The notes: generated from the sequence alone by a model not told the origin. A stretch of DNA of 45,298 nt from DASZBR01 sp033763845 (GCA_033763845.1 JANRJR010000056.1:1-45298), one strand, 5' to 3'; shown: positions 17,685-26,910, numbered from the stretch's first letter. A program made the numbers and translations.

Positions 17685-18721
17685 GAAAAATGAAAAATAT
17701 AATCTGTTTTTTTATATTATTTTTTCTGAGTTTTTCAGCATTCGCTAAACCTAATGAGCTGAATGTTTATAATTGGGCTAATTACATGCCCAAAGATATC
17801 ATTCATCAATTTGAAAAAGAAACGGGCATCCATGTAAATTACAGCACGTATGATGGTAACGATACGCTGTATGCAAAACTTAAAGCCGATCCCCGTGCGG
17901 GATATGACATCATTGTGCCCAGCAGTTATTTTGTGGATCGTATGCGGGATCAGAATATGTTGAGAGTATTGGATAAATCTCAATTACCCAATTTTAAATA
18001 TCTTGATAAAGCATTGCTGGATAAATCGTTTGATCCCGGCAATCAGTATTCTATTCCGTATTTTTGGGGTAGTACGGGGATCGTCGTAAATAAAAACTAT
18101 TTTGATCCCAATACGATTACAAAGTGGAGCGATTTATGGGAACCGCGTTTTAAAGATCAGTTATTGATTTTAGAAGATCCGCACGATGTGTTTTCTATGG
18201 CTTTGATAGCATTGGGTTACTCCGCGAATGACAGTGATCCGCAGCATCTTCAACAAGCGTATGAAAAATTAAAAGCATTATTGCCCAATATTAAATTATT
18301 TAATTCGGATGCGGCTAAAGTAAATTATATTGATGAAGATGCGACGATTGGTATGGGATACAGTGGTGATACGTATCAAGCCATGACAGAAAATTCAAAT
18401 TTGGTTTATATCTATCCTAAAGAAGGATTTGTGGTGTGGATTGATTGTATGGCGATTCCTAAGCATGCGCCGCATGTTGAAAATGCCTATAAGTTCATAA
18501 ATTTTTTAATGCGACCCGATATTGCCGCAAAACTCAGTCAAGAGTTAGATTATGCGTCTCCTAATGAAGCAGCTCGAGATTTATTGCCAAAAGCGATGCG
18601 GGAAAATAAGGCAATTTATCCTGATGATAAAATATTGGCGCGTGCACAATTTGAAGAAGATTCGGGCAATGTTGACATGATATATGAGAAGTATATGGAG
18701 GAGTTGAAAGTCAGTGCTTAA
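17681..18721 (+). CDS. potD: Spermidine/putrescine-binding periplasmic protein
   Basis: This 346-residue solute-binding protein has a clear signal peptide (MRKMKNIICFFILFFLSFSAFA). The mature part starts ELNVYNWANYMPKDIIHQFE, typical of PotD, followed by the two-lobe fold with YDIIVPSSYFVDRM and IPYFWGSTGIVVNK. Acidic and aromatic residues that hold the polyamine amino groups are expected in YNWANY, WGSTG and later WIDCMAIPKHAPH. The frame is open upstream to 17612, but the start at 17681 is chosen because it gives a standard signal peptide and an ATGA overlap with potC. Confidence 0.94.
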   Translation: MRKMKNIICFFILFFLSFSAFAKPNELNVYNWANYMPKDIIHQFEKETGIHVNYSTYDGNDTLYAKLKADPRAGYDIIVPSSYFVDRMRDQNMLRVLDKSQLPNFKYLDKALLDKSFDPGNQYSIPYFWGSTGIVVNKNYFDPNTITKWSDLWEPRFKDQLLILEDPHDVFSMALIALGYSANDSDPQHLQQAYEKLKALLPNIKLFNSDAAKVNYIDEDATIGMGYSGDTYQAMTENSNLVYIYPKEGFVVWIDCMAIPKHAPHVENAYKFINFLMRPDIAAKLSQELDYASPNEAARDLLPKAMRENKAIYPDDKILARAQFEEDSGNVDMIYEKYMEELKVSA

Positions 18722-18722
18722 A

Positions 18723-19871
18723 ATGAGCGATATAGAACTCACCAATAAACGTGTTTTAATTCGCGAAGATTTTAATGTTCCCTTGGAAAATGGAAAAATC
18801 ACCAGCGATGCCAGATTATTAGCCGCATTGCCCACGATAAAATTAGCGCAAGAAAAGGGCGCAAAAATTATTTTATTATCTCACTTAGGGCGGCCCGAAG
18901 AAGGTTTATTTGATCCCGCATTATCGCTTGAGGCCGTCGCGAAACGGTTAAGTACTTTATTAAATACTATGGTTAGGCTGGAGAAAAATTATTTGGATAA
19001 TTTTAAAATAAATTCTGGCGAAATTATTCTATGTGAGAATGTCAGGTTTAACGTTGGCGAGAAAAAGAGTGACGAAAATTTATCAAAAAAATTAGCCAAT
19101 TTATGTGATGTATTTGTCATGGATGCATTTGCAACCTCGCATCGTGCAGAGGCTTCTACCTATGGCGTCGCAAAATATGCACCCATCTCTGTTGCAGGGC
19201 CGTTGTTAATACAAGAATTAGAGGCTTTAGCTAAAGCATTAAAAAATCCTAAAAGACCCTTAATTGCAATAGTGGGCGGCAGCAAAGTATCGTCAAAATT
19301 AATGGTCCTCGAAAAATTATTAGATCAAGTTGATGGTTTAATTGTGGGCGGTGGAATTGCTAATACTTTTTTAGCCGCAAAAAATATTAATATTGGCAAA
19401 TCACTGGTTGAAAGAGAGTTAATTCCTGCGGCTGAAAAATTATTAAAGACGGGAAAAATATTATTACCTGAAGATGTGGTTGTCGCAAAAGTGTTTGACA
19501 AGAATTCTCCGTATCGGATTGCTGAGCTGAATGATATTCATGATGATGAGATGATCTTGGATGTAGGGCCACAAACATCTTCACATTACGCCGCACAATT
19601 AAAAACAGCAGGAACTATTATATGGAATGGTCCTGTAGGCGTGTTTGAATTTCCCAATTTTTCAAAAGGTACACAAGCATTAGCTAAAGCAATTGCAGAA
19701 AGTGATGCGTTTTCTTTGGCGGGTGGCGGTGATACTTTAAGTGCAATTGATTTGTTTCATGTAGCAAATAAAATCTCCTATATATCGACGGGAGGCGGCG
19801 CTTTCTTGGAATTTGTCGAAGGCAAACCATTACCTGCTGTCACTATCTTAGAGCAACGAGGAAAGTCATGA
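18723..19871 (+). CDS. pgk: Phosphoglycerate kinase
   Basis: This 382-residue cytosolic kinase interconverts 1,3-bisphosphoglycerate plus ADP with 3-phosphoglycerate plus ATP. Seen are RVLIREDFNVPLENGKI, LLSHLGRPEEG (substrate site), ENVRFNVGEKK, VMDAFATSHRAEAST, the hinge VGGSKVSSKL, WNGPVGVFEF and the nucleotide loop AGGGDTLSAI plus STGGGAFLEFVEGK. Length is normal. A GTG at 18714 is in frame, but the ATG at 18723, 1 bp after the potD stop, gives the usual N-terminus. It overlaps pyk by ATGA. Confidence 0.96.
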   Translation: MSDIELTNKRVLIREDFNVPLENGKITSDARLLAALPTIKLAQEKGAKIILLSHLGRPEEGLFDPALSLEAVAKRLSTLLNTMVRLEKNYLDNFKINSGEIILCENVRFNVGEKKSDENLSKKLANLCDVFVMDAFATSHRAEASTYGVAKYAPISVAGPLLIQELEALAKALKNPKRPLIAIVGGSKVSSKLMVLEKLLDQVDGLIVGGGIANTFLAAKNINIGKSLVERELIPAAEKLLKTGKILLPEDVVVAKVFDKNSPYRIAELNDIHDDEMILDVGPQTSSHYAAQLKTAGTIIWNGPVGVFEFPNFSKGTQALAKAIAESDAFSLAGGGDTLSAIDLFHVANKISYISTGGGAFLEFVEGKPLPAVTILEQRGKS

Positions 19872-21301
19872 CATTACGACGAACAAAAATTGTAGCAACA
19901 TTAGGACCCGCATCGAGTGATCCCGAGATGTTAGAGCGTATGATTTTAGCGGGTGTGGATGTGGTGCGTGTAAATTTTTCACACGGCGTGGCAGGTGATC
20001 ACGAAGCACGGATTAAAACCATTCGTGAAATATCTAAAAAATTGGATAAAGAAATTGGCATTCTTGCGGATTTGCAAGGCCCTAAAATTCGTGTCTCTAA
20101 ATTTAAAGCAGGTAAAGTTGAATTAAAAAAAGATAATGTATTTGTTTTAGATGCTAGCTTAGACCCAAATGTCGGTGATGATAAACAAGTGGGAATTGAT
20201 TATAAAAATCTTCCTAATGATGTAAAAGCAGGCGATATTTTATTATTAGACGATGGTCGATTAGTTTTTAAAATAGAAAATGTTGATGGACCTAAAATCA
20301 TTTGTCGCGTCGAAGTCGGTGGAATTTTGTCGAATAATAAAGGCATTAATCGACAAGGCGGTGGATTATCTGCAAAAGCGTTAACAGATAAAGATAAAGC
20401 GGATTTAATTACGGCGGTAAATTTGGGCGCAGATTACATTGCGATTTCATTTCCGCGTAGTGCAGAAGATATTCATGAAGCACGAAAATTAATTAAAGCC
20501 GCAAACGGTACGGCAGGTATTATTGCCAAAATTGAACGCGCTGAAGCAATACATGTCATTGATGAAATTATTAAAGCCAGTGATGCCGTGATGGTTGCGC
20601 GCGGCGATTTAGGCGTTGAAATTGGTGATGCAGAATTACCTGCGGTACAAAAACATATTATTAACCGGTGTCGTGCATTAGATAAAGCCGTCATTACTGC
20701 AACGCAAATGATGGAGTCCATGATTGAAAATACGATTCCGACACGTGCAGAAGTATTTGATGTGGCGAATGCTGTATTGGATGGGTCCGATGCGGTGATG
20801 TTGTCAGCAGAAACCGCCACCGGAAAACACCCTGATTTAGTGATTGCAGCGATGTCACGTATTTGTTTGAGTGCAGAAAAACAAAAACACATGCGGACAT
20901 CAAGACATCGTGTTGAATGTGAATTTAAACGTGTGGATGAAGCGATTGCAATGGCGACGATGTATGCCGCAAATCATTTTGATATTGCAGCAATCATTGC
21001 ATTAACCGAATCGGGGTCAACACCATTATGGATGTCACGTATTCGTTCCGGTATTCCGATTTATGCATTGACGCGAAATATTCAAACGCAACGTAAAATG
21101 ACATTATTCCGTGGTGTGTATCCGTTATATTTTACGTATGAAGAAAATGATCGCGGTAAAGTGATTAATAAACGCGCAATGGAAGTATTGATTGATCATC
21201 GCATAATTAAAAAAGGCGATTATGTCATTATTACGCGAGGTGAACACACCGGTGTAGCAGGTGGTACAAATATGATGAAGATTGCGAGAGTGGAGGGGTA
21301 G
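19868..21301 (+). CDS. pyk: Pyruvate kinase
   Basis: This 477-residue enzyme converts phosphoenolpyruvate and ADP to pyruvate and ATP. It begins RRTKIVATLGPASSDPEML. The active-site Lys motif is IIAKIERAEAIHVIDEI, followed by VMVARGDLGVEIG and ITATQMMESMIENTIPTRAE. The C-terminal allosteric domain ends EHTGVAGGTNMMKIARVEG. The last segment resembles bacterial type II PykA. The start overlaps the pgk stop by 4 bp, and its stop shares one base with the ridA GTG. Confidence 0.96.
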   Translation: MTLRRTKIVATLGPASSDPEMLERMILAGVDVVRVNFSHGVAGDHEARIKTIREISKKLDKEIGILADLQGPKIRVSKFKAGKVELKKDNVFVLDASLDPNVGDDKQVGIDYKNLPNDVKAGDILLLDDGRLVFKIENVDGPKIICRVEVGGILSNNKGINRQGGGLSAKALTDKDKADLITAVNLGADYIAISFPRSAEDIHEARKLIKAANGTAGIIAKIERAEAIHVIDEIIKASDAVMVARGDLGVEIGDAELPAVQKHIINRCRALDKAVITATQMMESMIENTIPTRAEVFDVANAVLDGSDAVMLSAETATGKHPDLVIAAMSRICLSAEKQKHMRTSRHRVECEFKRVDEAIAMATMYAANHFDIAAIIALTESGSTPLWMSRIRSGIPIYALTRNIQTQRKMTLFRGVYPLYFTYEENDRGKVINKRAMEVLIDHRIIKKGDYVIITRGEHTGVAGGTNMMKIARVEG

Positions 21302-21684
21302 TGAGTAACACTGCTCGACAAACATTTTCAACAGAAACGCAGTGGGAAGAAATCGCTGGATTTTCACGGGCATTGCGTGTGGGTAATCATATTTTTGTGG
21401 CGGGCACAACCGCTACAGGCCCAGAAGGTGTTTTGCATAAAAATGATGCCGCTAAACAGATGATTTTTATTTTAGATAGAATTGAACACGCTATCGTGAA
21501 GCTGGGCGGTACATTAGAAAATGTTGTTCGTACACGAATATATGTAAATGATATTAATGACTGGGAAGTCGTTGCAAAAATTCATGGCGAAAAATTTCGC
21601 GCGATTAAGCCTGTAAATACTTTGGTTCAGGCTAAATTAGTAGGTGAATGTTTAGTAGAAGTAGAGGCTGAAGCTGTATTATAA
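21301..21684 (+). CDS. RidA/YjgF family protein
   Basis: This 127-residue protein has the RidA fold motifs: FSRALRVGNHIFVAGTTATG, VVRTRIYVNDINDW with the conserved Arg, and CLVEVEAEAVL with the terminal Glu. RidA proteins hydrolyse reactive enamine/imine intermediates from PLP enzymes such as threonine dehydratase; this subgroup is divergent and its substrate is not predictable. The start is GTG preceded by GTGGAGGGG. It is coupled by one base to pyk and separates pyk from fba. Confidence 0.88.
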   Translation: MSNTARQTFSTETQWEEIAGFSRALRVGNHIFVAGTTATGPEGVLHKNDAAKQMIFILDRIEHAIVKLGGTLENVVRTRIYVNDINDWEVVAKIHGEKFRAIKPVNTLVQAKLVGECLVEVEAEAVL

Positions 21685-21711
21685 TTAAGTAACTTTAGTA
21701 AGGAATGCGTG

Positions 21712-22032
21712 ATGCAATATAATCATAATGTTTTTGTTAATTGTCCGTTTGATAAAAAATATCAGCCGTTTGAAGATGTGATTGTCTTTACTGTGATGTG
21801 CTGTGGATTCAAGCCTAGAAGTGCTAAGGAATCTTCCGCTTCACATAATAGACTTTTTAAAATACAAAAAATAATTGAAGAATGTGACTTCGCGGTTCAC
21901 GATATTTCACGAACAGAGCTGGATAAAAAAAATAAATTACCTCGTTTCAATATGCCCTTTGAACTGGGGTTGTTTTTAGGGGCGCAATGTTTTGGCGGAA
22001 GAGAACATCTCGAAAAGTCGTGTATTACGTAA
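21712..22032 (+). pseudogene. Truncated member of a conserved Rossmann-like hypothetical family
   Basis: The visible 106 residues begin with NHNVFVNCPFDKKYQPFEDV and contain FAVHDISRTELD and LPRFNMPFELGLFLGAQCFG. I recognise this pattern from a widespread bacterial family of unknown function that normally continues well past the FGG segment; here it stops after EHLEKSCIT. None of the expected continuation is visible in any frame downstream, so this looks like a 3'-truncated remnant. The fold resembles TIR or nucleoside-deoxyribosyltransferase-like proteins by feel only. An ATG at 21712 with upstream AAGGA is the likely start. It sits in the accessory patch between pyk/ridA and fba. Confidence 0.55.
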
Positions 22033-22193
22033 CCAGCAAATAACGGCTAAAAAAAATATTCGTCGATGTTATCTTGTTTTTGAGAAAGAATTTAAAAAAA
22101 ATAAGATTAGCCGCAAAAATCTATCTTTTGGAGAATTTGTGTTTTGTATCTTTAAGTTTCTTAATAAACTTAGTCAAGGTGAAGGAGGTAAGT
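22033..22193. other. Gene-poor, A-rich gap in accessory patch
   Basis: About 160 bp of A-rich DNA lies between the truncated gene and the next small ORF. Short overlapping open frames exist but have no credible start site or recognisable sequence. It probably contains debris from the truncated gene or an unassigned promoter. Confidence 0.4.
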
Positions 22194-22355
22194 ATGGCAA
22201 AGAATTCTGACCCTATGTTTGTAAGTAAGGCACGAAAAAAGGAATTAAGCCGTATGCTTGATAAAGCGTTTGAGCGATATCCTCTTGAAAAAGCATTCAG
22301 AGATGTAGATTTAGAACTTAAAAGAGAAAAGATTGCCGCTCGGCAAAATAGTTAA
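22194..22355 (+). CDS. Small basic hypothetical protein, 53 residues
   Basis: The ATG at 22194 is preceded by a textbook Shine-Dalgarno sequence (GAAGGAGG) at good spacing, so translation is likely although the product is short. The frame is open further upstream (to 22074), but that part lacks a ribosome site. The protein (MAKNSDPMFVSKARKKELSR onward) is highly charged and helical, with MLDKAFERYPLEKAFRDVDLELKR-type heptad spacing. No family recognised. fba starts 14 bp after its stop, so its translation may be coupled to fba. Confidence 0.6.
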   Translation: MAKNSDPMFVSKARKKELSRMLDKAFERYPLEKAFRDVDLELKREKIAARQNS

Positions 22356-22369
22356 CAGGAGATTAAAAA

Positions 22370-23434
22370 ATGGCACTGATTTCATTACGACAACTTTTAG
22401 ATCACGCGGCAGAGCACAGTTACGGTGTTCCTGCATTTAACGTGAATAATTTAGAACAAATGCGTGCCATTATGGAAGCCGCTGCAGAAACGAATAGTCC
22501 TGTTATTGTTCAAGCATCTGCCGGTGCACGAAAATATGCTGGCGCGCCATTTTTACGCCATTTAATTTTAGCAGCCATTGAAGAATGGCCTGAAATTCCA
22601 GTATGCATGCATCAAGATCACGGTGCATCGCCCGATGTATGTCAACGTTCCATTCAATTAGGATTTTCATCTGTCATGATGGATGGCTCCTTAAAAGAAG
22701 ATATGAAAACGCCGTCGGATTTTGACTATAACGTTCGTGTGACAAAACAAACGGTTGATATGGCGCACGCGTGTGGTGTATCAGTAGAGGGCGAATTAGG
22801 TTGTTTGGGATCATTAGAAACGGGTAAAGCCGCTGAAGAAGATGGTTCCGGTGCAGATGGTCATCTCGATCATTCTCAATTATTAACTGATCCGGAAGAA
22901 GCCGCGAAATTTGTAAAAGCGACAAAAGTCGATGCATTAGCGATTGCCATTGGTACCAGTCACGGCGCATACAAATTTACGCGTCCACCGACTGGTGATA
23001 TTTTAGCGATAGACAGAATTAAAGAAATTCATAAACGAATTCCTGATACGCATTTAGTTATGCACGGATCTTCATCTGTGCCGCAAGATTGGTTAAAAAT
23101 TATCGATGAATTTGGTGGTGCGATGGGCCAAACCTACGGTGTTCCTGTTGAAGAAATTCAAGAAGGAATTAAACATGGCGTACGCAAAGTAAATATTGAT
23201 ACGGATTTGCGTATGGCGTCGACGGGTGCGATCAGAAGATATCTTGCGAAAAATCCAAAAGAATTTGATCCGCGCAAATATTTAGCTGAAACTGTTAAAG
23301 CGATGAAAGATATTTGTAAAGCACGCTATGAAGCATTTGGTACGGCAGGGCAGGCGACAAAAATTAAAGTTATTTCACTGGAAAAAATGTTTCAGCGTTA
23401 CAAAGCAGGAGAGTTAGACCCGCGGGTGAATTAA
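22370..23434 (+). CDS. fba: Fructose-bisphosphate aldolase, class II
   Basis: This 354-residue zinc-dependent aldolase splits fructose 1,6-bisphosphate into DHAP and glyceraldehyde 3-phosphate. Visible: VPAFNVNNLEQMRAIMEAA, the zinc/catalytic CMHQDHGASPDVC, GFSSVMMDGS, VEGELGCLGSLE, AIAIGTSHGAYKF with zinc His, VMHGSSSVPQ and GVRKVNIDTDLRMAST. The length and insertions fit the so-called Calvin-cycle subtype of class II. A good ribosome site (ACAGGAG) precedes the ATG. It completes the pgk-pyk-fba block, interrupted here by ridA and the accessory patch. Confidence 0.96.
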   Translation: MALISLRQLLDHAAEHSYGVPAFNVNNLEQMRAIMEAAAETNSPVIVQASAGARKYAGAPFLRHLILAAIEEWPEIPVCMHQDHGASPDVCQRSIQLGFSSVMMDGSLKEDMKTPSDFDYNVRVTKQTVDMAHACGVSVEGELGCLGSLETGKAAEEDGSGADGHLDHSQLLTDPEEAAKFVKATKVDALAIAIGTSHGAYKFTRPPTGDILAIDRIKEIHKRIPDTHLVMHGSSSVPQDWLKIIDEFGGAMGQTYGVPVEEIQEGIKHGVRKVNIDTDLRMASTGAIRRYLAKNPKEFDPRKYLAETVKAMKDICKARYEAFGTAGQATKIKVISLEKMFQRYKAGELDPRVN

Positions 23435-23453
23435 TACGAGGGAGGCTTCTTTC

Positions 23454-24998
23454 ATGGAAGAAAGTTCATTAGTTTCTGGGCAAGAGCAAAAAAAAATAGC
23501 CGCTGCGGTGAAAGTGTTCGCCGAGCAGTTGCTTTTGGTCAATCAATTACCTGACGGTAAAACGCTATTGACTGCTGCGTTGGATAAGCTAAATCCTATT
23601 CTAGGAAAAAATAATTCTCACGAGCAAGATATGGCTGGAGAATTATTGAATAAAGCACTTCAACCTCGTTTTGAACCTAAGCCAGCATTGACGACCGCTC
23701 GACTTAAACAGCTGAGAAGCAAATTCCAAGATGCAGTTAAAAAACGTGCTTTTTCAAAAGCTGCGTTGATTGAGACTCAATTTGCTGATGCGGTCTCGAC
23801 TATAAAAATTACAAATGAAGAACGACTGGAAATATTAAAAAAACAATATCTCAGTGCAATGGAAGAAGGCGATGATCAAAAAACGTACGCTTACGCCTCG
23901 GCATTTGTTCAGCTTGCGCCGGACAAACGAAAAGCAGAGCTTTCGCGAGTGACCAGTACCGTAGGATTTCTCGAACATAAAATTGCGTTACTCGAAAGAA
24001 AAGCTGCTGTCTTCGACGCCATGTATGATTCGGAAAAAACACCACAGGATGTTGATGATGAAAAAGCGTGTTTAGAAAAATTATTAAAAACGCTGGGTCT
24101 TTTGAAGGAAATGACCTTAGCGCATGTTCCAGTTTTGGATTATCCAAAAGAAGAGCTAAATAAAGCACCAAAAAAAACACGCTTGGGTAGTGCTGGTATT
24201 CCACTGAGGCCGATGGGGCGTTCACCTCGACCGCGAGAATTGCTTGCCTCGCCATCAAGTCAAAAAGTGTCTCGCACACAAGCCTTTTTTCAAGCGGGAA
24301 GAACAGTCGAGCATAAAATAGATTTTTACACAAAAAAACTTCAGATTTTTTTGTCAAATGCTGAAAAGAATGTTACCAGTGACGATAGCAAAGATTTTGA
24401 ATGTTTGCTTGAACAAGCTAATGGGTCTTTTCAGAAAGTGTATGAGGCTTTTTCATCTAAAACCTTGTTGGGGTGTCTTTTTAAATCCAGCGGTGAATCA
24501 TTTATGCCGGATGATTTTATTTCGGGTTTACGTGAAATTGGAGAAATACTCGGGAGAGCTGTGACTGATCCTGCACAAAAAAATGCGCAATTGTTGAAGG
24601 GGTTGATCGCTTTTTTCAAAAAAATGCCGCGACAAGCGCTGGAGGAGTTTGCAGCAAAAGTAGGGTGTGCGCGCTATAAGAATTTTTACAGGGCAGCCGA
24701 TTATTATTTGGGCACGGATGTCACCGGACAAAAATTAAATATTATGGCATTGGGTCTTGCGCGTGATTCTGATGGTACAAAAGAATTAGGTCCAGTTGCT
24801 GAACTTCAAACGTATAATAGTTATTTTGTTGAGGCGCTTCATTGTGCGTTACAACTCCACCAAATTCCTTATGAAAATAAGTTTGCGAGGAATGATATTG
24901 TGTCTCATGAACAAGTACTGAAGCCTAATCAGGATTTTATTAGACGGTATGCGATGAGTGGTGCAGGTAACTATGAAATTGCGCGGTACGAGCATTAA
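23454..24998 (+). CDS. Hypothetical 514-residue helical protein
   Basis: The start has a strong ribosome site (GAGGGAGG) 19 bp after fba. The protein is hydrophilic, Lys/Glu/Ala-rich and mostly helical, with no signal peptide or membrane segment. Residues about 70-225 are helical repeats of charged and Ala residues; residues about 235-275 form a Pro/Arg/Ser-rich linker (RLGSAGIPLRPMGRSPRPRE); the last 240 residues look globular. I recognise no family. Lineage-specific cytosolic proteins with this look are common among Legionella and Coxiella secreted effectors, but there is no direct evidence here. It converges with waaC with a 4-bp overlap. Confidence 0.75.
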   Translation: MEESSLVSGQEQKKIAAAVKVFAEQLLLVNQLPDGKTLLTAALDKLNPILGKNNSHEQDMAGELLNKALQPRFEPKPALTTARLKQLRSKFQDAVKKRAFSKAALIETQFADAVSTIKITNEERLEILKKQYLSAMEEGDDQKTYAYASAFVQLAPDKRKAELSRVTSTVGFLEHKIALLERKAAVFDAMYDSEKTPQDVDDEKACLEKLLKTLGLLKEMTLAHVPVLDYPKEELNKAPKKTRLGSAGIPLRPMGRSPRPRELLASPSSQKVSRTQAFFQAGRTVEHKIDFYTKKLQIFLSNAEKNVTSDDSKDFECLLEQANGSFQKVYEAFSSKTLLGCLFKSSGESFMPDDFISGLREIGEILGRAVTDPAQKNAQLLKGLIAFFKKMPRQALEEFAAKVGCARYKNFYRAADYYLGTDVTGQKLNIMALGLARDSDGTKELGPVAELQTYNSYFVEALHCALQLHQIPYENKFARNDIVSHEQVLKPNQDFIRRYAMSGAGNYEIARYEH

Positions 24999-25942
24999 AT
25001 ATTCGCAAGACTTTCGATGATAATTTCAGGTTGTATCGCTTCCATGGAATCCCGTTTGATGTGAATCTGATTTTTCCCGACGGTGCCAATTAATTTCGGA
25101 TCGGTGGGGCCATACAATGAAATAGTCGGTGCATCAAGCGCTGCAGATAAATGTCCTAATCCCGTGTCAACCGCAATATTAAATTTGGAATGCAGTAATA
25201 ATCCGGCTAGTTCTCTTAGCGTAGATTTGGGTAAGACTTCGACTGCAGAATTAGTTTTAGCTAATCGTTCGGCACGTAATTGTTCTTCGGTATTTCCCCA
25301 GGGTAATAATATTTTTAATTCAGGATGGTGTTGATTCAATAAAACAATAAATTTCTCCCAAAGATTTTCGGGCCAGCATTTATCTTCGCGTGCCGTACCG
25401 TGTAAAAATACGCAGTAGTTATTACGCGTTTGAGGGAATTTATTTTTATCGATGCCATAATCGGGTGCGCTATCGACAAAAGCATAATTTAACGATTCTG
25501 CAAATAATCGTCTGATGCGCGGAATGGCATGAAAATCCCAGTTAATATTAAAGCTCTTATTGTAGAAAAAAGACGCGAGCGGTTCGCGAATAGAATTGCG
25601 ATCATAACCACAGCGAGTGCCTTTCGAAAACCAAGCGACTATGCCGCTTTTAATTAAGCCTTGAGCGTCGATCACAACGTCGTGTTTGTCTTGATTTAAT
25701 AATTTATGAAACGCTTCGAGTTCTGCATTTTTCAGTGTTTGAAAAATATTTTTTCGCCATTTTCTGAGCGGAGCAGGAATAATATTTTTTACAGCAGAAT
25801 GAAATGCGGGAATTTCGGCAAAAGACGGCTCAACTACCCAGTCTATTTTAATGTCAGGATAATTTTTTTGCGCATCGGTTAATGCTGGCAATGCATGAAT
25901 AATATCACCTAATGAAGACATTTTAATGATCAAAACTCGCAT
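24995..25942 (-). CDS. waaC: LPS heptosyltransferase I
   Basis: This 315-residue GT9-family transferase adds the first heptose to Kdo of the LPS inner core. It begins MRVLIIKMSSLGDIIHALPA, the usual WaaC N-terminus; further motifs are VVIDAQGLIKSG and, near the C-terminus, FNIAVDTGLGHLSAALDAPT and YGPTDPKLIG, which bind the ADP-heptose. The frame stays open to 26011, but the ATG at 25942 gives the family N-terminus and a 13-bp overlap with waaF. It is the last gene of the lgt-zinc finger-waaF-waaC run. Confidence 0.94.
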   Translation of the reverse strand: MRVLIIKMSSLGDIIHALPALTDAQKNYPDIKIDWVVEPSFAEIPAFHSAVKNIIPAPLRKWRKNIFQTLKNAELEAFHKLLNQDKHDVVIDAQGLIKSGIVAWFSKGTRCGYDRNSIREPLASFFYNKSFNINWDFHAIPRIRRLFAESLNYAFVDSAPDYGIDKNKFPQTRNNYCVFLHGTAREDKCWPENLWEKFIVLLNQHHPELKILLPWGNTEEQLRAERLAKTNSAVEVLPKSTLRELAGLLLHSKFNIAVDTGLGHLSAALDAPTISLYGPTDPKLIGTVGKNQIHIKRDSMEAIQPEIIIESLANI

Positions 25943-26910
25943 GCGTGTATTGCCTCCCACACGTGTTGAGGTAATAAATTTTTCATGCAGCGGTGATGTT
26001 TTAAGGGACATTCACGCTGAAAACATGGGCGACAATATAAATCAATGGATAATATTTTTGCTTTTGTGGATAGCGGTGGAGTAAATCCTGGATCGGTCGA
26101 ACCATATAATGCAATTAATGGCTTATCTAATGCAGCGGCAATATGCATTAATCCAGAATCATTGGTAATAACAAGAGATGTTTGCGCTAATAAATCAATA
26201 GCTTCTGAAAGAGATGTTGTTCCTGCGAGATTTTCGCAACGATTTTCGGTAAGCATATTAATTTTATCTGTGATGCTCTTATCTTTGGCGGAACCAAATA
26301 ACCAAATATCAAAACCATGTTCTGCCAATTTATTGGCAACGTCAGCATAATATTCCTCGGGCCATCGTTTAGATGGGCCAAATTCTGCGCCGGGACATAA
26401 CGCAATAATTTTTTTTGCGGTTTCGTTTGGTCTGGATTGCGTCATTAATTTGGGTTTTGGTAGGCGGTCAGATAATTTTTCGTCTTTATCTAACGCCAAA
26501 TAGGCAAAGCGTTGAATCATCAACGGTAATAATTTTTTGTCTAAATATTTTATATTATTTAATAAGCCATATCGCATTTCGCCTTTAAATCCCGTGCGTT
26601 TAGGAATTTTTGCGGCGAACGGAATAATGGCAGATTTCCATGAGTTTGGAAGCACAATACATTCGTCGTAATTTTTTTCGCGCAAGCTTTTGCCCAATGC
26701 CCAACGCTTTGAAAAACTAAATTCGCCGTGTTTAAACGGTAGAGCTGATATGGCATTAATTTCCGGCATTCTTTCTAACAATGGCCGTGTGAAATCGGGG
26801 GCAATCACGTCGATGATTGCATCTGCATCGCGAGATTTAATAAATTTAAATAAGACTTGCGCCATTACCATGTCGCCCACCCAGGCGGGGCCAATGATCA
26901 ATATTTTCAT
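25930..26910 (-). CDS. waaF: LPS heptosyltransferase II
   Basis: This 326-residue GT9 transferase adds the second heptose of the inner core. Motifs: MKILIIGPAWVGDMVMAQVL at the start, CIVLPNSWKSAIIPFAAKIP, ALCPGAEFGPSKRWPEEYYA, and TSLVITNDSGLMHIAAALD plus YGSTDPGFTPP. Near the end CRPCFQRECPLKHHRCM is a Cys-rich stretch also present in other WaaF proteins. It overlaps the zinc-finger gene by 4 bp upstream and waaC by 13 bp downstream. Confidence 0.95.
   Translation of the reverse strand: MKILIIGPAWVGDMVMAQVLFKFIKSRDADAIIDVIAPDFTRPLLERMPEINAISALPFKHGEFSFSKRWALGKSLREKNYDECIVLPNSWKSAIIPFAAKIPKRTGFKGEMRYGLLNNIKYLDKKLLPLMIQRFAYLALDKDEKLSDRLPKPKLMTQSRPNETAKKIIALCPGAEFGPSKRWPEEYYADVANKLAEHGFDIWLFGSAKDKSITDKINMLTENRCENLAGTTSLSEAIDLLAQTSLVITNDSGLMHIAAALDKPLIALYGSTDPGFTPPLSTKAKILSIDLYCRPCFQRECPLKHHRCMKNLLPQHVWEAIHACEF

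Noticed and set aside
21684..21702. PmrA-like pattern ATTAAG ... TTTAGT before the truncated gene
   Set aside because: Both halves have a mismatch and the spacing is 4 rather than 5.
21992..22210. 72-residue open frame overlapping the truncated gene
   Set aside because: No ribosome site, no recognisable sequence, and it overlaps the well-supported 22194 start in another frame; likely debris.
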